A stretch of 64,000 nt of DNA. Source: Protopterus annectens. Lineage: Eukaryota > Chordata > Ceratodontiformes > Protopteridae. A program made the position numbers and the translations under genes. Below, piece after piece: positions 57,040-64,000 of the stretch. A model generated the notes under the pieces. That model was not told where the DNA came from and ran no database searches. It saw only the letters and a program-made list of their open reading frames with translations. The number at the start of each line of letters is the position of its first letter. The first letter of the stretch is position 1. The stretch spans positions 1,490,875,503 to 1,490,939,502 of the forward strand of contig NC_056745.1 in the NCBI RefSeq assembly GCF_019279795.1, written 5' to 3'.

Positions 57040-58810
57040 TTAAACCTTGATTAGGAAACTGTTTATGTCTACATTAGCTATGAAAACAGAAAAGATATTA
57101 TTAAAATTGATAGATATGGATCAATGTGGTTTTGTGAAGGGGAGACAAACATTTAATATCATTAACAAGCAATAACAATACAGATAGAAGCAGAATGTAA
57201 CAAAATGCTTCTATTAGATGTTCTTAATGTGCAGACAGCATTCAATAGCATCAGCTGGGAGTTTAAGACTTGGGCAATGAAAACATTTATATTCCCTGAT
57301 AGTCCGCTCACTGTTGATGTGGCACCCCAACCCCCAGGTATAAAATGGGAAAAAGGGGGTTGATACTTAAAGAATATTATTTTTAATAAGGAGGATATGT
57401 GAAAGTTCAGAGTCAAGAATTAAGGTGAGAGGGTTCCTCTTTACAACCTCTTTCTGAACACTGGAAACAGGCAGGGACGTCCTCTTTCCTCTATGTTATT
57501 TGCTTAGTATTAAGACCTGTTAGCAAAGAAAATAAGAGATTTACAAATTCACAACTACTTTAGTAATCAAGAAAAGACAGGCTTATTTTGAAAGGATTTT
57601 ATTTTGTACTTGATAAATCCAGAAAAAGACGCTGGTAATGGGAATTTTGGGACAGTTTAAAGTCTTTTTGGAATATAAAACATATAAAGATAAAAAAAAC
57701 ACTGAACTATGTAGCGGCACATGAACTACTTCAGCAATACACATACTTATGGGGACAAGATAATAGAAATATTTAGATGTCTTCTCTTTCGGCTGTTCCC
57801 ATTAGGGGTCACCACAGTGGATCATCTGTTTCCATTTCTTCCTGTCCTCTGCATCTTGCTCTGTCATACCAACCACCTGTATGTACTCTCTCACCACATA
57901 TCCATGAACCTTATCTTAGGCCTTCCTCTTTTCCTCTTACTTGGCAACTTCATCCTTAGCATCCTTTTCCCAATGTACCCAGCATCCCTCCTCAGCACAT
58001 TTCCAAACCAACGCAGTCTCTCCACTCTGACTTTGTGTCCAAACCTTCCAACCTGAGCTGACCCTCTAATATACTGATTCCTAATCCTATCCATCCTTGT
58101 CACACCTAGTACAAATCTTAACATATTTAACTCTGCCATGTCCAGCTCTGACTCCTGCCTTTTTGTCAATGCCACTGTCTCCAACCCATATAAAATAGCT
58201 TGTCTCACTACCCTCTTGTAGACCTTCCCTTTCACTCTTACTGGTACTCGTCTGTCACAAATCACTCCTGACACTCTTCTCCACCCACTCCATCCTGCCT
58301 GTACTCTCTTCTTCACCTCTCTTCCACACTCACCATTACTCTGAACTACTGATCCCAAGTATTTAAACTCATCCACCTTCACCACCTCTACACCCTGCAT
58401 CCTCACCATTCCTCCATCCTCCCTCTCATTCACACACATATATTCTGTCTTAGTCCTGCTGACATTCATTCCTCTCCAATTTATTCAAATAAATATTTAG
58501 ATGTAAGAATTAAAAATGGCTCTGTTTTGGTAGCTAAGGATAAACGGGAAGAGATTAAAGAGAAGAAACTGGAAGTTGCTGGTTATGGATAGTAAGATAA
58601 AAGCATTAGAAGTGCTTTTAGTCCCTTTAGTTTTACATACAGGTCTGGTATAGTTTTATGACCAGAAGAGAAGTTGTGGATGATAATTAATAAGGAGCTG
58701 AAGGAATTTAGGAAGATGGTAAGTGTTAAGTGGGATAAGAAGATTGTCCTCATAGCACAAGGTAGCACAGGTAAGCAAACTCTCCTCATAAAACAAGGTG
58801 GTACAGGATT
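57040..58810 (+). mobile_element. L1-clade LINE RT region, split by an RTE
   Basis: RT text: DQCGFVKGRQTFNI near 57118-57160, LLLDVLNVQTAFNSISWEF (domain A) near 57205-57265, GNRQGRPLSSMLFA (domain B, R-Q-G-C-P-L-S) near 57465-57510, then after the RTE, KYLDVRIKNGSVLVAKDK near 58495-58550 (K-Y-L-G block). A short foreign block at about 57305-57360 and the RTE at 57781-58490 interrupt it. Frames are broken. Confidence 0.7.
57781..58490 (-). mobile_element. RTE-clade LINE, 5'-truncated, with target duplication
   Basis: A 710-bp insertion into the L1, flanked by perfect direct repeats AAATATTTAGATGT (57767-57780 and 58491-58504). Minus strand encodes a 192-residue open stretch (58469-57891): RTKTEYMCVNERE, FKYLGSVVQSNGEC, ILYGLETVALTKRQ, RLRWFGNVLRRDAGYI and KRKRGRPKIRFMD, the C-terminal part of RTE-type RT abundant in fish. 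It ends with a WKQMIHCGDP-like C-terminus near 57820. Clean duplication and a long open frame mark it as young. Confidence 0.9.
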
Positions 58811-59179
58811 ACTTGTTTGAAAGGATAACTTAGAGCTACTGGGTTATGGTACATATGTCAAAGTGGAAAAAGATTAGCAGCCCCCTGGGACAGGGGAATA
58901 AAGCACTTACTGCGACCCAGATGACCTGTGTCCAACTGGTGGCACTGTAAGGACCATGATGGGGGAGGGGTGGGGGCGAACAGCTGAAGTCAGCTCACCA
59001 GTCCCAGGGGAAGGAAGACAGTCTTGGCTCACTACAATATATGTATGTAGCAGCATTATAAACCTGGTGAGCACAGTACTACAGAGTGGGTGTACTGCTT
59101 ACTCGGAGGTGAAGCATGTGTGGAAGTGAGCATGCACCTACCAGCTCAGCACCTAAAACAGAGCTTGTAATGCTGGTAA
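58811..59179. other. Unassigned DNA
   Basis: G-rich patch at about 58955-58975; otherwise nothing recognised before the minisatellite. Confidence 0.4.
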
Positions 59180-60606
59180 AGGTTAGGACACAGTCCACAG
59201 CAATAATACGACTCAGAGACAGTGTCCACAGTCCTCACCAATAATACAACTCAGAGACAGTGTCCGCAGTCCTCACAAAAATACAACTCAGAGACAGTGT
59301 CCACAGTCTGCAGCAATAATACAGCTCAGAGACAGTGTCCACATTCCTCAGCAATAATACAACTCAGAGACAGTGTCCACAGTCCTCAGCAATAATACAG
59401 CTCAGAGACAGTGTCCACAGTCCTCAGCAATAATATGACTCAGAAACAGTGTCTACAGTCCTCAGCAATAATACGACTCAGAGACAGTGCCCACAGTCCT
59501 CAGCAATAATACAACTCAGAGACAGTGTCCATAGTCCTCATAATAATACAACTCAGAGACAGTGTCCACAGTCTGCAGCAATAATACGACTCAGAGACAG
59601 TGTCCATAGTCTGCAGTAATAATACAACTCAGAGACAGTGTCCGCAGTCCTCACAATAATATGACTCAAAGACAGTGTCCACATTCCTCAGCAATAACAC
59701 AACTCAGAGACAGTTCCCACAGTCCTCAGCAATAATACGACTCAGAGACAGTGTTCACAGTCCTCAGCAATAATACAACTCAGAGACAGTGTCCACAGTC
59801 CTCAGCAATAATACGACTCAGAGACAGTGTTCACAGTCCTCAGCAATAATACAACTCAGAGGCAGTGTCCACAGTCCTCAGCAATAATACAACTCAGTGA
59901 CAGTGTCCACAGTCCTCAGCAATAATACGACTCAGAGACAGTGTTCACAGTCCTCAGCAATAATACAACTCAGAGACAGTGTCCACAGTCCTCAGCAATA
60001 ATACGACTCAGAGACAGTGTTCACAGTCCTCAGCAATAATACAACTCAGAGACAGTTCCCACAGTCCTCAGCAATAATACGACTCAGAGGCAGTGTTCAC
60101 AGTCCTCAGCAATAATACAACTCAGAGGCAGTGTCCACAGTCCTCAGCAATAATACGACTCAGAGACAGTGTCCACAGTCCTCAGCAATAATACGACTCA
60201 GAGACAGTGTCCACAGTCCTCAGCAATAATACGACTCAGAGACAGTGTCCACAGTCCTCAGCAATAATACGACTCAGAGACAGTGTCCACAGTCCTCAGC
60301 AATAATACGACTCAGAGACAGTGTCCACAGTCCTCAGCAATAATACAACTCAGAGACAGTGTCCATAGTCCCAGTAATAATACAACTCAGAGACAGTGTC
60401 CGCAGTCCTCACAATAATATGACTCAAAGACAGTGTCCACATTCCTCAGCAATAATACAACTCAGAGACAGTGTCCGCAGTCCTCACAATAATATGACTC
60501 AAAGACAGTGTCCACATTCCTCAGCAATAATACAACTCAGAGACAGTGTCCATAGTCCGCAGTAATAATACAACTCAGAGACAGTGTCCACAGTCTGCAG
60601 CAATAA
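59180..60606. repeat. 38-bp minisatellite, ~37 units with two-unit higher order
   Basis: Unit CAGCAATAATACGACTCAGA plus GACAGTGTCCACAGTCCT. Between about 59720 and 60130, units with ACGACT + GTGTTCAC alternate with units with ACAACT + GTGTCCAC, forming a 76-bp higher-order repeat. Six nearly identical ACGACT/GTCCAC units follow at 60140-60340. Edge units are more diverged, as expected for an array maintained from its centre. Confidence 0.95.
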
Positions 60607-60609
60607 TAC

Positions 60610-60960
60610 CAGGGGCGGCTCGTGGCATCGGGCTGCCGGACTGCAGCCCCCTCAAAATAAAAAAATAGAAAGAAAAATAAAAAAAAATTATTTTTTGAAA
60701 ATTCGTGGACTCACAAGATGCGCAGTAGTCCCACTACTGTCGGTCTATGCACATGCTCAAGGCAGTCCGCAGTCCCCATAGGGGACAGGAGACGTCTGTG
60801 CACTTTTAAAGTGCACAGACTCGCCAGGATTATGGGTCGCGTCCAGACTGCAAGAGCAGCAGCAGGACTCGGGAAGGAGCATTAGGATCTCGTCGGGCTT
60901 TCCTTGGGATATCGCGGGTCTTTGAGTATTGCGCGGGAAGGATGTACGTTAGCTGGATAA
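60610..60960 (+). mobile_element. hAT-type transposon end (one end only)
   Basis: CAGGGGCGGCTCGTGGCATC at 60611 matches the CAGGGGCGGCTCG-type end of vertebrate hAT elements, and the insertion sits at the edge of the minisatellite. A GC-rich body with CGC words follows to about 60960. I did not find the opposite inverted end, so the extent is uncertain. Confidence 0.45.
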
Positions 60961-61012
60961 ATTCAGGTAAGTGTATGGTGCTTTTTACCTTTATTTTACA
61001 ATGTTTATTTAT

Positions 61013-61092
61013 GTGTGTATGGTGCTTATGCTTTACTGGAGTTTGTGTATGGTGCTTATGCTTTACTGGTGTGTGTGTGTGTGTGTGTGTGT
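61013..61092. repeat. Short tandem duplication and (GT)n
   Basis: GTGTATGGTGCTTATGCTTT ACTGG occurs twice (61015-61039 and 61045-61069), followed by GT units to 61092. Confidence 0.9.
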
Positions 61093-61287
61093 AAATGCCC
61101 CAGGTGCTTATGGTGGTGTGGTAGGGAATACCTCAGGCTTGAACCCTGTACCCTGTATGCAGGTGTTAAAGACTTGAGTTCCCTACCCACCACCATTTGT
61201 AAAAAAATTGCAGATTTTTGCCTCATATTCGATCTGATCTGTTCCTCATAATATCTGTGGTTTGTAAATGTTGCAATGCTTGATATT

Positions 61288-62870
61288 TGATGGTGTAGTA
61301 GTAGCATTGTTGCCTCACAGCTGCAGGTTCTTGGGTTTGATTCTTGGCTGGGGTTCCTTCTTTGTGGGGTCTGTATCTTCTCCCTGTGTTTGTGTGGGTT
61401 TGCTTTTGTGTCCTCCCATGTTATAAAGACATGTCTGCATTATTTCTTCCTGGGCCTCTGCTGAAAATTGTTTATTTGTTCCAAGTCAGACTGTCCTGAT
61501 TAAAAAATGTTAAATAAAATTGACAGGCATTTGAATTTCAGACTTAAGGGTTTCTGAATGTTTAATTCCTTGCATATTTGATGGTGCAGTGGTAGTATTG
61601 TTGCCTCACAGCTATAGGTTTTCTGGTTTGATTCTTGGTTGGGGTGGCTTCTGTGTGGAGTCTGCATCTCCTCCATGTGTGTGTGGATTTGCTCTGGTGC
61701 CCTGCCATTTTACAAAGACGTGTCTGCAGTTTTAATCCCTGCTGAAAATTGGTTTTGTTCTGTTCGCAGTAAAATTGACAGGCATTTGAATTTCAGACTT
61801 CAGGTTTCTGAATGTTTAATTCCTTGCATAATTGATGGTGCGGTGGTAGTATTGTTGCCTCACAGCTATAGGTTTTCTGGTTTGATTCTTGGTTGGGGTG
61901 GCTTCTGTGTGGAGTATGCATCTCCTGCCTGTGTTTGTGTGGATTTGCTCTGGTGCCCTGCCATTTTACAAAGATGTGTCTGCAGTTTTAATCCCTGCCT
62001 CTGCTGAAAATTGTTTTTGTTCTGTCCGCAGTAAAATTGACAGGCATTTGAATTTCAGACTTCAGGTTTCTGAATGTTTAATTCCTTGCATAATTGATGG
62101 TGCAGTGATAGTATTGTTGCCTCACAGCTATAGGTTTTCTGGTTTGATTCTTGGTTGGGGTGGCTTCTGTCTGCATCTCCTCCCTGTATTTGTGTGGATT
62201 TGCTCTGGTGCCCTGCCATTTTACAAAGACATGTCTGCAGTATTAATCCCTGCGTCTCTGCTGAAAATTGTTTTTGTTCTGTCCGCAGTAAAATTGACAG
62301 GCATTTGAATTTCAGATTTCAGGTTTCTGAATGTTTAATTCCTTGCATAATTGATGGTGCAGTGGTAGTATTGTTGCCTCACAGCTATAGGTTTTCTGGT
62401 TTGATTCTTGGTTGGGGTGGCTTCTGTGTGGAGTCTGCATCTCCTCCCTGTGTTTGTGTGGATTTGCTCTGGTGCCCTGCCATTTTACAAAGACGTGTCT
62501 GCAGTATTAATCCCTCGCCTCTGCTGAAAATTGTTTTTGTTCTGTCTGCAGTAAAATTGACAGGCATTTGAATTTCAGACTTCAGGTTTCTGAATGTTTA
62601 ATTCCTTGCATAATTGATGGTGCAGTGGTAGTATTGTTGCCTCACAGCTATAGGTTTTCTGGTTTGATTCTTGGTTGGGGTGGCTTCTGTGTGGAGTCTG
62701 CATCTCCTCCCTGTGTTTGTGTGGATTTGCTCTGGTGCCCTGCCATTTTACAAAGACGTGTCTGCAGTTTTAATCCCTGCGTCTCTGCTGAAAATTGTTT
62801 TTGTTCTGTCCGCAGTAAAATTGACCGGCATTTGAATTTCCAACTTCATGTTCTTCAGAATGCATAGTAG
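61288..62870 (+). repeat. Tandem array of a V-SINE plus its flank, six units
   Basis: Unit starts (GATGGTGCAGTGGTAGTATT) near 61288, 61579, 61832, 62095, 62352 and 62617, period about 253-291 bp. Each unit holds a V-SINE: head with GTTGCCTCACAGCTATAGG and GGTTTGATTCTTGGTTGGGG, core GTGTGGAGTCTGCATCTCCT, CCCTGTGTTTGTGTGGATTT, and L2-type tail text TCTGCTGAAAATTG. Each also carries ~60 bp of former flank, TTGACAGGCATTTGAATTTC and TTTCTGAATGTTTAATTCCT. Frames of up to 139 codons across it are repeat artefacts. Confidence 0.93.
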
Positions 62871-63310
62871 CACAACCTTTTTTTTTTAGCAATTTTCTAA
62901 GTTTATAAGATGAATATTTTAAATTTGTCCCTATTTTTGGGACTGTATTCCCCCATTATTGGCTTCGCCCAGGTTTTTGTGCTAAGGTTGACAGCTATGG
63001 CAAGAACTGAATTCACTGAATATGTTTGAGGGCTGTATTCCCTCATTACTGGGTTTGTCCAGGTGTTTTGTACTAAGAGGTTGACAGCTATGGTGAGAAC
63101 TGAATTCACTAAATGATAGCCATTTAAGTTTCAGTCTTCCTCTCTTTCACAAAGCAGCTGATGTGGCGTAGTGGTATGTTACTCTGACTGTTTTTTGCTC
63201 AGGGACCTTGGCAGTAAAATATATGGTGGCAACACAACATTTTATTCTAGCAACTTTCCAAGATTATACAAACAATGTTTAATGTGTCCCTGTTTTTGGG
63301 CTTTTGACCC
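62866..63310. repeat. Nested local duplications
   Basis: An 88-bp tandem pair at 62940-63025 and 63028-63115 (TGTATTCCC.CATTA.TGG, GGTTGACAGCTATGG, GAACTGAATTCACT). In addition 62882-62945 resembles 63255-63310 (TAGCAA.TTTC.AAG.TTATA, TGTCCCT.TTTTTGGG), so a larger unit containing the first also duplicated. A C12 run is at about 63308-63320. Confidence 0.75.
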
Positions 63311-63424
63311 CCCCCCCCCAATACATTTTGGCTTTTTCCAGTTTTCTTGAGCTGCGAAGTTGAGATGCAGTTGAGTATTGAGTAGATTTTACAAGGAACT
63401 GAGAGCTGCAGGGGAATAGAAGTT

Positions 63425-63520
63425 TAGTGTTTTGCCAAGTTAATACTATAGCACAACAGGCTGTGTACTTTCTTTTGATGCAGAAGGTTGTGGGTTCTAC
63501 TCCCACAAGGGGTGGATGCT
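63425..63520 (+). other. tRNA-like segment, possible SINE head
   Basis: GGTTGTGGGTTCTACTCCCACAAGG includes a B-box-like GGTTCTACTCC with a pairing T-stem (GTGGG/CCCAC). No convincing A box is seen. A similar GATGTGGCGTAGTGG text at 63160-63175 may be another head. Confidence 0.3.
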
Positions 63521-63777
63521 GCCGTACTGAGAATGTTCTCCTGGGTGAAGATACTAACTATGAGTCTGTTATCAGTTTGCCATCCATTTCCTCTTGCAAT
63601 ATTATTACTAGCTTATCATTTTTTAATGTAATACAGGCAATTTATTCCTGAGGGGCAACAGACACTTTATTTTTCGATGAAACCATGAAATATAAAGGTG
63701 ATTGCTAGCAGCAACCGCTTCATTAGTTACAGATTTCTTTAATGTGGAATTATTTAGATGACTGACTTCAGAGATTG

Positions 63778-63948
63778 TGCATATTTACTGATAATGGACT
63801 GTAGAATTGTGCATATTTACTGATAAAGGTGGACTGTAGAATTGTGCATATTTACTGATAATGGTGGACTGTGGAATTGTGCATATTTACTAATAATGGT
63901 GGACTGTAGAATTGTGTATATTTACTAATAATGGTGGACTGTGGAAGT
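63778..63948. repeat. 35-bp minisatellite, five units
   Basis: GTGCATATTTACTGATAATG followed by GTGGACTGTAGAATT, five times with small changes; the first unit is 3 bp shorter. Confidence 0.93.
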
Positions 63949-64000
63949 CTGAGTAGACTTTTTATGATAAATGTTCTCAACTGGGCAGTTTTGCCATTAT

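Noticed and set aside
61639-62867. Serial frames of 99-139 codons repeating LLWCPAILQR
   Set aside because: They are the tandem V-SINE units read in different phases, not genes.

Overview
The window reads as repeat-dominated intergenic (or intronic) DNA from a vertebrate with a large genome. I found no host gene that I can name with confidence. The mix of L2 and CR1 LINEs, L1-clade LINEs, an RTE, V-type SINEs, Penelope-like elements (PLEs) carrying hammerhead-like ends, DIRS tyrosine-recombinase retrotransposons, a class I endogenous retrovirus and hAT ends fits a lungfish or a large-genomed amphibian. That placement is inference; no diagnostic host gene is present.

Layout. 1-6750: old class I retrovirus fossil (gag, protease, RT, integrase; weak env-like text), split at 2281-4640 by a tRNA-derived SINE and a minus-strand chimera made of L2 LINE, a PLE end and a 260-bp piece of 28S ribosomal RNA. 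7400-8700: decayed LINE pieces. 8870-16440: an SGNH-hydrolase-like ORF cut by a 5.56-kb DIRS element with inverted terminal repeats, an internal complementary region and long open RT/RNase H and tyrosine recombinase frames. 17034-18100: decaying ~178-bp tandem repeat. 18200-20760: AT-rich unexplained DNA with a tRNA-like segment. 20780-22110: L2 tail and a ~43-bp minisatellite. 22110-26900: mostly old unique-looking DNA with a well-defined hAT-type MITE. 26922-27402: long CA array.

27480-39110: a L1/SINE/L2 block present twice as a direct duplication, with a 1.7-kb CR1 at the joint and a PLE with long inverted ends (15-bp target duplication) inside the second copy. 39120-45540: unassigned DNA, L1 fragments, a possible LTR end, an internally repeated exon-like stretch and a V-SINE. 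45540-50860: older DIRS fossil and a second PLE. 51717-52665: 13 near-identical 73-bp units. 52800-58810: an L1 broken up by CR1, L2, another LINE and an RTE with clear target duplications. 59180-60606: ~37 units of a 38-bp minisatellite. 60610-62870: hAT end, then a V-SINE that has become a six-unit tandem array. 62870-64000: short local duplications.

How the parts relate. Two SINE-LINE partnerships are visible by shared 3' tails: the tRNA-SINE ends like the CR1, and the V-SINE ends like the L2 copies. Nesting gives relative ages: retrovirus, L1 and old DIRS first; L2 and CR1 later; the DIRS at 10672, the PLE at 35324, the RTE at 57781 and the tandem arrays most recent. Four PLE 3' ends share a hairpin layout resembling a hammerhead ribozyme although their stem sequences differ.
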